64,000 nt of DNA from Emiliania huxleyi CCMP1516 (lineage: Eukaryota; Haptophyta; Isochrysidales; Noelaerhabdaceae), in NCBI RefSeq assembly GCF_000372725.1, contig NW_005196020.1:242521-306520 (forward strand). Direction: 5' to 3'. The position numbers and the translations under genes are program-made. Under the pieces are notes generated by a model. The model was not told where the DNA came from. It searched no databases and saw nothing but the letters and a program-made list of their open reading frames with translations. The first letter of the stretch is position 1. Each line of letters opens with the position of its first letter. Below are positions 29,914 to 41,231 of the stretch, piece after piece.

Positions 29914-32900
29914 CTAGGCGGTGTCGTTCATGATCTCCTTGCGGAACGACTCGAACTCCTTGCGCGGGAGCGGCTTGGTGAAGAAGTCGGCGAAGTTCTT
30001 GAGGCTCTCGACGTACTCGACCTTGACCTCCCCGGACTCGACGAGCTCGCGAATCTTGAGCTCCTTGCGCAGGATGTGCTTCGTCTTGTCGTGCATGACC
30101 GGGTCCTCGGCGACGCGCAGCGCGGCCGTGTTGTCGATCTTGATGACGGTCGGGCCCTTGGGCTTGTAGCCGAGCGACGCGAGGAGCGAGCGCAGGTGGA
30201 CCGCCTCGCAAGCCGCCAGCGTGCCGGCAGAGATCTCGGCCTCGAACGTCGAGAGGGAGATGTGACCCTGCTTCTTGGAGAAGTACGAGATGATCGCGGT
30301 GCCGATCTTGAAGGCGCAGCCGGAGGTGCTCTGGCGGGTGCACCAGTTCGCGTCGGAGCAGCCGAAGAGCTTGGGGTCGGCAACGCGCTCGTAGTGGAGG
30401 CCGAGGTCCTGCGTGCCGATGAGGTAGATGAGGCAGCGCTCGGCGGCGGCCTCGATGTTCGCGTCGGGCCAAGCCATGCAGCGCGCCAGCTGCGAGACGG
30501 TGTACTGGATGTCGGGGCGCGCGTTGGTGGCGAACATGAGGCTGCCGATGAGGCACTGGCAGCGCTGGAGGAGCTGCGGGTCGGGCGCGGTCTTCTTCTC
30601 GGCTGCGCTGATGACGATGGACGGGAGGTCCTTGTCCGCGGGCACCTTGTAGCCCGCGTGCGTGACGCCTGACGGGAAGAAGCGCGCGCGCAGCGTGTCG
30701 ATGTACTTGCTGGCAGACAGCTTGAAACCGGTCTGCGTCTTGGTGATGTTGAGCCCGAGGAACTCGTGCACCTTTCCCTCGTGGACCTTGAGCGGCTTGC
30801 CGACGTGCTTGTTGAAGTGCTCGATGTACTCGTGCGCGAGCGCTTTGCCAGCGGTGGTCCCGGAGTGGAAGATGCCGAAGTCGTCCACGTAGATGACGAC
30901 GATGAGTTTCGTGCTGTTGCGGGTGAGGATGAAGCAGCTCGGGTCCGCCTCGGACTGAACGAGCCCAGGAAACGCCTTGTTGATGGACTTGACGTGGTTC
31001 CACCAAGCGTTACCTGCGGATGGTGCGCCGTAGAGGTTGCCGACCTCGCACACCATGTCCTTCTCCTCGCCGGTGATGGGGTCGATGTAGCAGTACTCGG
31101 GCTTGCCCTTGAGCCCCTTCGGCATCTCGCAGTACCAGGTCTCGCCCTCCCCGCGCTCCGCCCAGGTGTACGCCATGGGCTGGTCGCACGTGATGAGTTC
31201 CATGTCCTCCTGCGCGGCCACGTTGAGCACGGTGCGGGTCGTGCCGTAGCGGACCACGCTCGCGAAGGTCTTGGTGAAGTCGACGCCGGGCCGCATCAGG
31301 TTGCCCATGACACAGCCGCGCCACTTGCACCGGCCGTCGGACTTCCGGGAGGCGATCTCCTTCAGCGGGAGGACGCGCACCTTGGCGGGGCGGCGCATGG
31401 GCTTGAGCGTGCCGTTCTGGATGAGGCCGAGGAACTCGGTGTCATACGCCTTGTACCACGCGTCGCGCAGCTTGGGGTCGCGGATGTTGGCGATGTCCTT
31501 GTAGTGCTTGGGCACGATGTTGTCCGGCATGGGCATGATCTGGCCGTCCACGCTCGACATGTACGCGACGCACTGGTCCGTGGTGTTGCGGTAGACCGAC
31601 GACGATGGGGATGCGGCCGCCGCAGCCGCCCAGATGCCGAAGGGCGTGGCATTGGCGGCGAGGCGGGCGTTGAGCATGTTGTTGTACTCGCCCGTCGAGA
31701 CGCCGCCGCGGCTGCGGGTGGTGCGCGGCGCAGGCGCACCCGCTGCGGGCGGGTTGACGTTGCCGTCATTGGCCGGGTCTGGCATGATCACCACCTCCTC
31801 GTCGAGGGTCAGCCCCCCGGCGTGGTTGTCGGTGGTGGGGAGGAAGACGGAGTCGCCGCGGGTCACGTTGTTGTCGAGCGTAGCCTTGTCCGACTCGTCG
31901 GGCGTCTCGTCCGCGGTCACAGGCTCCGGCCACGCGCCCTCGATGTCCGTCGGGGTGGGGTCGGAGGTAGGAGCACGGTACTCGATGCCGTTCCAGAGCT
32001 CGTTGACGCAGAAGGTCGCCTGCGTGGTGGTGCCGATGTGCCCCTTGCGCGGACCCTCGGTGATGACGTACTTCCAGCCGGGCGAAGTGCGCGAGATGCC
32101 GAGGAAGGCCGCCATCTCGCCCGTGGGTGAGACACCGTTCGCCACAAGGTGGGGGGGCGACTTGACGATCATCTTGCACGCCCACGGGTAGAACATGTTC
32201 ATCTTGGGGCGCTGCCCGGTCTTGAGCTCGTACGCTGACTTGCCGGTGTCGCGCACGGCAAAGGTGGCGTTGGCGATGGTGGCCGCGTACACCCAGGCGT
32301 AGCCCCAGTACTGGTAGAGCTGGGTGGCGCCATTCGGGGTGGGGTCGGAGGTAGGAGCACGGTACTCGATGCCGTTCCAGAGCTCGTTGACGCAGAAGGT
32401 CGCCTGCGTGGTGGTGCCGATGTGCCCCTTGCGCGGACCCTCGGTGATGACGTACTTCCAGCCGGGCGAAGTGCGCGAGATGCCGAGGAAGGCCGCCATC
32501 TCGCCCGTGGGTGAGACACCGTTCGCCACAAGGTGGGGGGGCGACTTGACGATCATCTTGCACGCCCACGGGTAGAACATGTTCATCTTGGGGCGCTGCC
32601 CGGTCTTGAGCTCGTACGCTGACTTGCCGGTGTCGCGCACGGCAAAGGTGGCGTTGGCGATGGTGGCCGCGTACACCCAGGCGTAGCCCCAGTACTGGTA
32701 GAGCTGGGTGGCGCCATGCCCCCCTGCGCGCGCCATCATCTCCCGCACGATCCTGCCGCAGGTAGCGTTCGCACGCTCGCACGCCCCATTCTGCCACGGC
32801 TCGTAGGGGCAGCTGTTGCGGAGGGTGATGCCGTACTTGAGGCAGAGTTCGCGCACGGCGCTGGAGTTGAGGACGACCTCGTTGTCGCAGAACGCAACCC

Positions 32901-33036
32901 CTCCGCGGAACGTGTGGCCGTCCTTTCCCTCGTTCTCGGCGAAGTACTTGCGCAGGTAGGCAGGCGTCTGGCCCTTGGTCTGCAGGATGTACGGCGTGAT
33001 GGTGCTGGTGTGCTCGTCGACGACCATGAGTGCGTG
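29914..33036 (-). pseudogene. Copia integrase, reverse transcriptase and RNase H region
   Basis: An open frame to TAG/TGA at 29914, with the RT motifs VDFTKTFASVV, YGAPSAGNAWW and IYVDDFGIF (YVDD active site), and the RNase H motifs CSDANWCTRQS, SLSTFEAEISA and ADFFTKPLP. The integrase carries an in-frame 384-bp tandem duplication (31951-32718), so NGATQLYQYWGYAW... through RAPTSDPTP is present twice. The N-terminal 50 codons upstream of 33036 come from foreign flanking DNA. Probably not functional because the 5' half is lost and the integrase is duplicated. Confidence 0.85.
31951..32718 (-). repeat. 384-bp tandem duplication within integrase
   Basis: The units 31951-32334 and 32335-32718 are virtually identical and keep the frame (128 codons each). 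Very few differences are visible, so the duplication is recent. Confidence 0.9.
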
Positions 33037-33230
33037 AAACCTATATAGCATACCGGGGGAATTGGACACCACAGATACGCACACACGACAAACCAACTCC
33101 CGCACACACACAATCGCACTCTGGCCATCGAATGACTCCGAATGACTCACTGTGTGTGCTAAGACAAAATCTCCGCGGACAGCCAAAACGGGCCGTGCCG
33201 CGTTTGTGGTGTCTTCTCAAGCACTAGCAT

Positions 33231-33295
33231 CTGGGCGCCGCACTCGAGCGGGCGGGTCACATCTATGTGGGCCCAGTGCGCACTACGGCCTTGAG
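33231..33295 (+). repeat. Dispersed repeat R3, copy a
   Basis: CTCGAGCGGGCGGGTCACAT, then CTATGTGGGCCCAGTG. It matches 55427-55475. Next to it, AGCACTAGCAT appears here on the left and, inverted, on the right in copy b. Confidence 0.7.
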
Positions 33296-33854
33296 GGAGT
33301 CGCGGAGGAGGAGGGATAACGGAGGTAACGTGCAGACAGGCCAGCAGCCAGTGGGACGAACGAGGGCCGCGACGGCGGCTCAAGCGGGAGGGAGCGGAGA
33401 CGGTGGGCAGCGAGCGAAGTGGGTGAGACTGATGATGCTCCTTCGACTTAGGGAGCGGTTCAGCTGCTGGGCGGGCTTCAGGCTGGTGCTCACGCGAAAA
33501 GGAATCGACGCGATGTACAAAGCATACAAGAAGAGGAGAAAGAAGAGGACGGACATCGGTGATGACGAAACAGAAGCTAGCGCAGACGAGGGCAGGGCAG
33601 ACCCGGGGACGGCGGAGTCGGAGCAGACGGCATCGGCCGCCGAGGAAACGTTGGGAAGAGGCACGAGGAGGGCGGCGACCTCGACCGACTACGGAGGACC
33701 CGTCACCAGACGACGCAGGGCAGACGACGGGGAGGCGGAGCAGACGCGCAGGGCGAGACGAGGGAGGGAGCAGGATGTTGCTGAGATCAGCAGGAGGATG
33801 TACGACGAGATTAGGAGCAGCAGGGACCCGAGGGACCATGTGGAAGACGGCTAG
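33267..33854 (+). other. Charged open reading frame of 195 codons in repeat-rich DNA
   Basis: Encodes a very Arg/Glu-rich protein with one hydrophobic-basic part (RLMMLLRLRERFSCWAGFRL, then VLTRKGIDAMYKAYKKRRKK). It lies between repeat R3 (left) and repeat R2 (right). Its composition is like the purine-rich stretches at 6028-6700 and 47506-47970. Possibly a small element-encoded protein; family not recognised. Confidence 0.35.
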
Positions 33855-33879
33855 TGCTAGTCCCCCATCGGGAGGACGA

Positions 33880-33995
33880 CCCCGGCTAGTCGCCGACCAC
33901 ACCCACAAAGAACCCTGCACAAAGACCGCAGGGCGGGGACCTGTTCCTTTTTACCCATCTCCTAGTAGAGGTGTCCGTGTTATTTATTTATTTAT
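33880..33995 (-). repeat. Dispersed repeat R2, copy b, with (TTAT)n tail
   Basis: On the plus strand it ends GAGGTGTCCGTG followed by TTATTTATTTATTTATTT. Its reverse complement shares ACGGACACCTCTAC, AGGAGATG, CGGTCTTTGT and CAGGGTTC with 56193-56290. Confidence 0.75.
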
Positions 33996-34075
33996 TTAAT
34001 TATAGTATCGTGCGCGCTGCACTCTAGGTCCCGAGACTCTTCCCCAAGTTCAGCAGAGACGAGACAATGCTTCAA

Positions 34076-35729
34076 TCACAAGCGCAACCCTCTCTCTTGG
34101 GGGGCCCCGTGTCGTTCGTTATCGCTCGTTGCACCCGTGTTTGCAGCCGAGCAGCCCGCACAGCCGCCGCCGTCCGCCACCAGCGTGCCGTCGGCCGCAG
34201 GCAGAGCGCCCGCGCTGCTGACGGAGCGTCGCATCGAACGGTGGGGGCCGTCGCGGCGGCGCAACCTCGCCTCGGGGCGCGTCGGCGGCTCCGCCGCATC
34301 CTCGCCCCTCCCACGCGCTGCTGCCTCGGGGCGCGTCGGCGGCTCCGCCGCATCCTCGCCCCTCCCACGCGCGCGAAGCAGCGCGCTGAGCGAGCTGGCG
34401 GACCGAAGCACCGACGGGTGGGACCCCCCTAGCAGCGCGCGGCGGCTCTCGAGCGCGGCGCGGTAGAGCTCCTCCGCCTGAGGGGGCGCGCGCCGGTGGG
34501 GTGAAGAAGGCGGCGACGGAGAGCCTCGGGGGCGGCTGGGTGGCCGGCTGGGCCTCGTCGAGTCGGCCCTGCGCCTTGAGGAGCGCCGCCAGATTGCTCA
34601 TCGACGCGGCCGTCTCCGGATGCTGCAGCCCCTGCGTCGCGCGGCTCTCCTCCGCCGCCTCACGGCACAAGCCCTCCGCCTCTCCGAGCCGCCCCTGCGC
34701 CAGCCGCAGCAGCCCCAAATTGGACAGGTAGGCGAGGGTGTCGGAGTGGCGCCGGCCGAGCGTCTCGCGCGCCAGCTGCAGCGCCGCCTCCTGCAGCGGC
34801 GCCGCCTCCTCCAGCCGGCCGAGCGAGCGCAGCAGCGTGCCGAGGTTGGAGAGGCTGACGAGCGTGTCCGGATGGCGCGGGCCGAGGAGCCGCCGCCGGG
34901 CCGCGAGGCACTCGCGGTAGAGCGGCTCAGCCTTGGATCGAGAGGGGGGTGCCGGTGAGCAAAGGCTCGCCACAGGGCGAGCGAGCGAGCGAGCGTGCGT
35001 GCGTGCGCCTGGCTCAGCTTGCCGCGGTCGTGGAGAAGGGAGGCGAGGTCGTTCATCGCGACGAGGTAAGTCGCGTGCCTCGTGCCGAGCGCCGCGCGGC
35101 TCGCCTCGAGCGCCTCGCGGCAGAGCGGCTCCGCCTGCGAGGGTGGTGGCGGTGAGGGCGCTGGCGGCGAAGGCGGCAGCGACGGGGCTCGGTATCGAAG
35201 GCACCTGCGCCAGCTCGCCCCGGTCCTGCAGCAGCGCGGCGAGCCGCGTGGTGGAGAGCAGCGTGTCGGAGTGGCTTGCGCCCCGAGTCGCACGGCAGAC
35301 CTCCAGCGCCTCGCGCAGCAGCGGCTCGGCCTCCGCTAGCCGGCCCTGAGCCTGAAGCTCCACCGCCAGCCGCGACATGGAGTGGAGGGCTCCCGCGCTG
35401 CCGCGCTCGCGCTGCGCGTCGAGCCGAGCCCGGAGCAGCTCCAGCGACAGCTCATCGCGGAACTCAACCTTGCACGTCCCGCACCGGTACGCGGCGTCGC
35501 GCCGGGTGCTCGAACGGCGCCAGCGCTCAAGACAGGCGCGGTGGACCCAGCTGGCCGAGCCGCGGCAGCCGCACGGCTGCGACAGCGGCCCGTCCTCAGC
35601 GCCGGCGTGGCAGATCCGACACTCTCTGGAGTCCCTGGCTGAGTCAGCGGCGTCCGCTCGTCCTTCACTCGCGTCCATGTCTCTCTCGCACACGTCTGTT
35701 TGTGCCGCGTCCCGTGCCCCCGAGTTCAT
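34076..35729 (-). CDS. RING-CH E3 ligase-like protein with TPR repeats
   Basis: Exons (minus strand) 35205-35729, 35009-35134, 34554-34931 and 34076-34477 give 476 residues. An N-terminal RING-CH (RINGv, C4HC3) finger is present: CRICHAGAEDG, QPCGCRGSASWVHRACLERW and CGTCKVEF. The rest consists of kinesin-light-chain-type TPR units of about 42 residues: AEPLLREALEVCRATRGASH, AEPLYRECLAARRRLLGPRH, then HPDTLVSLSNLGTLLRSLG, and so on. RING-CH proteins transfer ubiquitin and TPRs bind partners, so a soluble ubiquitin ligase with a TPR substrate-binding arm is inferred. Unlike most RING-CH (MARCH) proteins it has no membrane helix. Donors are GTGCCTTC, GCGCACGC and GCCCAGCC. The C-terminal tail has a duplicated 18-residue segment. 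Confidence 0.8.
34271..34371 (-). repeat. 54-bp direct repeat in the last exon
   Basis: CTCGGGGCGCGTCGGCGGCT recurs 54 bp apart (34271 and 34325) and adds 18 in-frame residues to the RING-TPR protein tail. Confidence 0.85.
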
Positions 35730-35989
35730 TTTGTATAACACGTCTGTTGTAGTGAGAGCTGCTGCCCAGCGTCCTCCTGGGGGGCTCAAATTTCTTTTTC
35801 CGGGCCTGGCGTGGAGGGTGGGAGGACGGCACGCCGCCACCGCACAGGGATTTTAAGGAGAGGAGTCTACGATTATAAGTCTCTCGTGTCCGCGCCGACG
35901 CTCTTGGTTTAACCGTAGAACGTCCCAGCCGAAATCCGCCCGCCACGATCGATCAGTCCACAATCGTCGGCCCGCAGCGACCCGCAGCG
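35730..35989. promoter_or_regulatory. Intergenic region upstream of RING-TPR gene
   Basis: Lies between the RING-TPR start (minus) and a weak gene on the plus strand. It contains AAATTTCTTTTTCCGGG, similar to a motif seen close to other start codons in the window (see findings). Probably a divergent promoter if the plus-strand gene is real. Confidence 0.3.
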
Positions 35990-36705
35990 ATGGATGCCGC
36001 CGCCCCCCCGGCCCCTGCGGCTGACGCGCCGATGCACGACCGGCCTCCGTCGGATGGCTCTCCGGCCTCTCCGGCCGCTGACGCGGCCGCCCATGCTGCT
36101 GCCGATCCGGTCCCTCTCACGCTCAGCGATATCCGCACAAGCTACGACAACTTCGAGGTCGCCGGCTTTGGCCAGGTGCAGAAACCAACCTGCTTGCCTC
36201 CATGTTCACGCTTCGCGCCCCTTCCCCCCCTCTGACGCCGCCGTATGACCGTAGGTGAGGGGCACGACTACCCGCCTGGAAGGCGCTCTCATCAGCAAGT
36301 CACCCAGGCACCAACTCCTGGGCGTTTACGCTTGACTACGAAACCATGCAGTGGATGCAGCTCGATCAAAACGGCGACGCCAACAGCTGGTCCCTGGGCG
36401 AGTTCCTCGCCCAGGATGAGGTGCGAGTCATGATGCTCGACCCAGCGTGCACCAAGTCGCTCACATTCCGTGAGTTCGTCAACGGGCCGAACACACTCTC
36501 CAAGTCGACTGCGATCTCGAACTCCGACAACTGGACCGGTGCACTCGTAGGACGATGGCTCCCTCGACGACATCCCTTCATCGACGGACGCCTTCACCGC
36601 CGCCGGCCCTGGGCCATCCAGCGCGGCCTCCGACGGCCTGCACGTGATCGAGCGGGTACAGAAACGGTGGCTGCCGCAGCTCACACCCTAATCGATCTGC
36701 CTTAG
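35990..36705 (+). CDS. Doubtful small gene, EF-hand-like segment
   Basis: Exon-like blocks: 35990 to about 36172 (Ala/Pro-rich start, then TLSDIRTSYDNFEVAGFGQ, followed by a GTGCAG donor) and a second block from about 36246. The second block encodes LDYETMQWMQLDQNGDANSW then SLGEFLAQDEVRVMML. LDQNGDANSWSLGEF is like an EF-hand loop but has one extra residue before the Glu. The frame between blocks and the 3' end could not be settled, so this may be a degraded gene. No function is proposed. Confidence 0.3.
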
Positions 36706-37061
36706 GCACGGAGCCAACGGAGCCATCGCGCATGCCCGCATCGCGTGCGGCTCCGAGGTCTCCCGCCGAGACCGGCTCGGCGCGGCGCGTGGCCGCACGC
36801 CGCCGTTGAAAAGGCGAGATAGGACCGAGGGGAGAGCGCCGGCCACATCGAGCGAGCGCTGACGTGTAAGGTGTCTGTGCTGCTCCGGTGTGTGTGGGAT
36901 TCTGCCTCCCCCCCCATCTGTGCGGCGAGTTGTTTGCGGCGCGATGCCCGATCGTGCGCGATAGCCTCCCATTGTGCGTGGTGTGTCGGTTGTCGGGGTC
37001 GTCCGGAGCGTGTGGCGGCGCCGTTGCATGCAGCGACTGCTCCACGTGCCACGACTGCTTT

Positions 37062-37280
37062 GACTGACGTGACTGACTGATGAGTGCCACGAACTGCTTT
37101 GACTGACGTGACTGACTGATGAGTGCCACGAACTGCTTTGACTGACGTGACTGACTGATGAGTGCCACGAACTGCTTTGACTGACGTGACTGACTGATGA
37201 GTGCCACGAACTGCTTTGACTGACGTGACTGACTGATGAGTGCCACGAACTGCTTTGACTGACGTGACTGACTGATGAGA
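37062..37280 (+). repeat. 39-bp minisatellite, about 5.6 copies
   Basis: GACTGACGTGACTGACTGAT plus GAGTGCCACGAACTGCTTT recurs at 37062, 37101, 37140, 37179, 37218 and 37257 with almost no variation. Each unit has internal TGACTGACGTGACTGACTGA symmetry. No gene was seen in the rest of 36706-37765. Confidence 0.95.
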
Positions 37281-37765
37281 CATGAGTGCTGATGGATGAT
37301 CTCCGACAACCCAAAACCAAAATGCAAATGAGTGGCCCACTTTGGCGTGCAGATCCTGCGTCTCTCACTGCCCGAACAACAGAGACGGGTACCGCCGCAG
37401 GTCCCACACTAGTGTACGGGATATCCCCCGCGGGGCGCGCGAATTCTCTTGCAACGAGGAGTGGATTGGCTGCAGAGCGCGGGGGGCGTGGCGCTCCTCC
37501 TCAGGCGCGCGTTTCCCCCTCGCGGCTCGCCGCGAGTGCCTTCCGTGCTTGGCGCGGTCGGCCGCCCCCTCGACCCTCGGCCGCCGCCGGCCTGCTGCGC
37601 GCACGGCCTAAGCCTCCATCGCAGCGCACTCCCGCACGCGTTCCGGCTGGGAGGGCTAGGGGCCCACAAACGCTCCTCTCGCTCACCCGCGACGACGGGC
37701 CGCAGGTGCGGCGGCGCCGCTTTCCGAGAGCCCGCTTTCCGAGAGCCCGTCTGCGCAAGCGTGCA

Positions 37766-40700
37766 ATGCCGCCGGCGCGAGCCGCCGCGCCCTCCCTGCC
37801 GCCGTGCTCGGACTGCGGCGCGAAGAGCGACTTCGACCTCGACCCCGAGCTTGGCAAGGCGACCTGCCGCTGCGGCATGGTCATGCCGTATCGCCCCGCC
37901 CCAGCCCGGCAGGCGGCAAAGAAGTCGCCGACGCGCATCCAGAAATGGTACGCCGAGATGTCGCGGCGGCTCGGCGGCTTGCCCTCCTTTGTGGTCAAGG
38001 ACGCCTCGCGGATGTACCACGCGTGCCTTCTCAAGGACAAGGAGCGGCAGGGCTGCAAGGACCTCGACCTCGCCCTCGCGGCACTCGACCGCGCGATGTG
38101 CAAGATCGGCATCCTGCGCTCGCGGCCGGACCTGCTCGCGTCGACGGCGCAGCGGGTCGACGGCGACGGGCTGACCGCGGGCAAGCTGCTGGTCGACTCC
38201 AAGGCCAAGGAGCCGCTCCCCTCCGAGTCGCCCACGCTCGAGAAGTTTGTGGCGCTGCTCTGCGAAGAGCTCAAGCTGCGCGGCCAGTGGGCAAAGGTGG
38301 CGGCGGCCGTGGCCGCGCAGGCGGACGCGCTCGGCGCGGGTCGCGACACGCCGCCCCTGACGCTCGCCGCGACGGTGTGCGTGCTCGTCGTCGAGCGCCA
38401 CCCGCCGAAGGAGGCGCCGTCCTCGCAGACGATTGCGGCCGCCGCCGGCGCGCGGCCCAGGGGAGAGGGGGCTGCGGCGCGTTGAGGGTTGGAGTAGAGG
38501 AGGCGTGTGGCCCCTCGCTCCGGTAGGCCTGGAGGAGAAGGACCTGCTCGAGACGTACCAGATGCAGCTGCTGCCGCACCTGCAGGCACTGCTCGACGCC
38601 TCGCAAGAGGCCATCCTCCCGACGGCGCCGCCCGCCCTCGGCGCGCCGGCGCCTCCTAGCGGCAAGCTCAAGCCCGTCTCGAAGCGGGGGCGGGGGCGGG
38701 GCGGCCGCGGCGGGCGCGGGCGCGGGCGCGGGCGTGGGCGCGGCGCCGCGGCGGTCTCCGCCGAGGGCGCGGCGGGCGACGGGGCAGCTGGCACGAGCAG
38801 AGCCGCGGACGACGGCAGCGGCGACGAGGCCGGATCGGCGGGAGGGTCGGCGGGGCAGGCGGCGGAGGGCGTGGCTGCGGCGAGCGAGGCGGACGCAGAC
38901 GCGAGCCAGCCGCCGTGCCTTCACTGCGGCGAGCTCACCGAGCCGGACGCGCCGAGCGGGCTGTGCGTCGACTGCCGCGCAGACCAGTGCCGTTTGTGCG
39001 GCCGGGTCGACCCGATTGCCCTCGACGCGCATTGGCGCTGCTTTGGCTGCATGCGGGAGGCGTCGATACGATCGCGCCACGAGCGGCTGGGGAGGCTGTA
39101 CCAGCTGCACCACCTCCTCCAGCCCCCGCCCCAGCCCCAGCAGCCCACGCCGTCGCCGCCTGGCGAGGGATCGGAGGGGGCATCGTCTCTCCCGGCGCCG
39201 ATTGTTGTGCCGCTTGCCGGGCCGGGCGCCGCACTGGCCACGCCCGCAGCCGACGCGACCCCCGCCGCGCCCGCCGCTGCGGCGCCCGCCGTCGCGCCCG
39301 CCGCCGGCGCGTCCGCCGTCGCCGCCGACCCCGACCCGCTGCCGGCTCGAGCGGCCAGCGTCGAGATGCCTCCGCCGCCGGTGCCGCAACGGGCACAGTC
39401 TCAGCAGCAGCAGCCGCCGCCGCCGCAGCCGCAGCAGCCGCAGCCGCAGGCCGGCGGGGCTCAGGCGGGAGGCGCGCGTGGCCCCTCTCCTTGCCGGCAG
39501 CTCTCGCCGGCGCTCATGGCCGCGCTTGCACCGGGCGCGGCTGTGCCGCCGAACTTCGCCCTCGACGGCGCAGCTCCCTTCCCGCCGGCGATCGCTTCCG
39601 CCGCCCTGTCCGCGGAGTGGGAGCGGCCCCTCTCTGACGGCGCGCCGCACTCCCTCCGCGCGTCTCTAGCACGGAGGGCGCCTGCTGCCGCCCACACCTC
39701 CAAGCTCGGGGCCTCGGCCCCGCCTCTCCAGGCCCTGTGCCGGCTAGCAGTGCCGCCTCCCTGCAGCCGGCAGGCTCTAGGGCGCCCAGAGAGGGCCGCG
39801 TGCCGCCCAGCAGTGCCGCCCCTCCGCAGGCGAGCTCGTGCAGCTCATGGCGTCGCCGCGCAGGCCGTCCACGCCGTCGCACGCGGCTCCGCCCGCCTAC
39901 CCCAGCCCGAGCCAGCTCGCCAGCTTCGGAACCTCCCCCGGCACCCTCCCCTCCGCCTCGCCGCGCCGCGCCGACGGAGTCGCGCCGCTCGGCGTGCCCC
40001 TCGACACGCGGATGCCGCTGCTCGGCCAGCCGTCGCCTCCGCAGCGCCTTCCGTCGCCGTGGAGGCTTCCGGGCGGCGGCGGCGGCGGGGGCGGCGGCGC
40101 GGACTCGACGCCGCTCTCTCCTGACGCGGGGGGCGCTCTTCGCGGCGAGGGCCGCGCGCTGGTCGAGTGGGCCCTCGCCACCGCGCGGCACGCGTCGCCC
40201 TACATTGGCGTGCCACAGTCGCCGCTGCATCACGCGTGCGCGTCCGCCGTCTCCGCCGCCGCCGCAGGGCACCCGTCCTCGGTGGGCGGACTGCTCCACG
40301 AGGGCGCGGCGGGGCCGGACGGGGCCGCCTTCGGGGCCGCCTTCGCCGAGTCGGTGCGCCGCTCGCCTCGCCTGCCGCACGGCGGCTTGGGCGGGGGGCT
40401 GAGCAGCGGGCTCGCCGACCCCCGGATGTCGCCCCAGTGGAGGGGAGGCGCAGCGCTCGGGCCCGGCGGGCTCGGGGCGGCGGGGCCCATGGCAGCAGCT
40501 GCCGCGGCCGGGCCGTTGGAGCGGCCGTCGACGGACCCGCGCGGCGACGGGCCGGGCGCGGGGCTTCTGGGCGGAGGACAGGCCTCGCACGAGCGGCCCT
40601 CCACGGACCCGCACTACTCGCTTCTGCGGCGCTCGCCGCGCTTGCACCCTCCAAACGCGTCGCCCCTGCTCGGGCCTCGCGGGGCGAGCACGATGCCGCC

Positions 40701-40857
40701 GCCGCCGCCGCGCCGCCCGGCCGACGGCGACCACGCGGCCGAGGCCAAGCGACGAAAGATCGACCCCAACGCGCCGCTTTCGGATGGCGACATCGAGGCG
40801 TTCCTCGAGCCAGACATGCACACCCTCGACCAGCAGTACGGCTCCATGACGGATTGA
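37766..40857 (+). CDS. TFIIB-like transcription factor with long low-complexity C-terminus
   Basis: Exons 37766-38447, 38527-39639 and 39830-40857 give 940 residues. The N-terminus has a TFIIB-type zinc ribbon (CSDCGAKSDFDLDP then CRCGMV). It is followed by two cyclin-like repeats; the second is clearest: TLAATVCVLVVERHPPKEAP, SSQTIAAAAGLEEKDLLETY. Splicing G|LEEKDLL joins this repeat across a GCGCGCGG-AG intron. An Arg/Gly-rich tract, then a second Cys cluster (CLHCGEL, CVDCRADQCRLCG, CFGC) and long Pro/Gln/Ala/Gly regions follow, ending in a basic EAKRRKID and an acidic tail. It could be TFIIB, a Brf-like or an alga-specific family member; it is far longer than TFIIB (about 320 residues). 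Role: recruitment of RNA polymerase to promoters, inferred. Confidence 0.65.
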
Positions 40858-41231
40858 GCCCACACCTACCGAGTGCAATCTCTGCAAAACCGAAAACGTC
40901 TGTGACTGTGTCTTGGCTTGCGCGTCCGCCCATCGATGGCCCATCGTCCGCTCCCTCTGTCGCCTGTGAATAGCCCGCCCCACCCTCGATTTCGTATATT
41001 CCCGTTAAAAATGTCCCCGCGTATACCCAGCTCTCTTGTACCACGACCAATTGCAATTCGCGAAGCTCCTGGTCCTGCTCGTATACCGGTCTTGGGCAGC
41101 GGTAGCGGCCTAGCGCACGCTACACTCTACACGGCCGGCTCTCGGTGTGCGCGTCCCGGTCGTCTCGTGGCTCTCTCACTGTCACACCTGTCCTGCCGAT
41201 GCGCTTGCCCGCACCCGCGGCTCGCTCGAGC
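40858..41231. other. Intergenic region between convergent genes
   Basis: 3' regions of the TFIIB-like (plus) and HAD-UIM (minus) genes. No gene or repeat recognised. Confidence 0.6.

Larger units (their letters stand above)
29777..33036 (-). mobile_element. Truncated Ty1/copia element (element B): IN-RT-RNase H
   Basis: Same family and orientation as element A, covering the part that A lacks. It begins in the middle of the integrase (ALMVVDEHTS) at about 33036, where it meets unrelated sequence, and has lost its 5' LTR, Gag and protease. Its 3' flank (29777-29913) carries only a 19-bp match to the inside of an LTR (ACAATGACTATCAATCCAG), possibly a relic of its own LTR. Confidence 0.85.

Noticed and set aside
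37062-37280. Regular repeats that might be a CRISPR array
   Set aside because: The 39-bp units are directly adjacent without spacers, and the genome is eukaryotic; it is a minisatellite.
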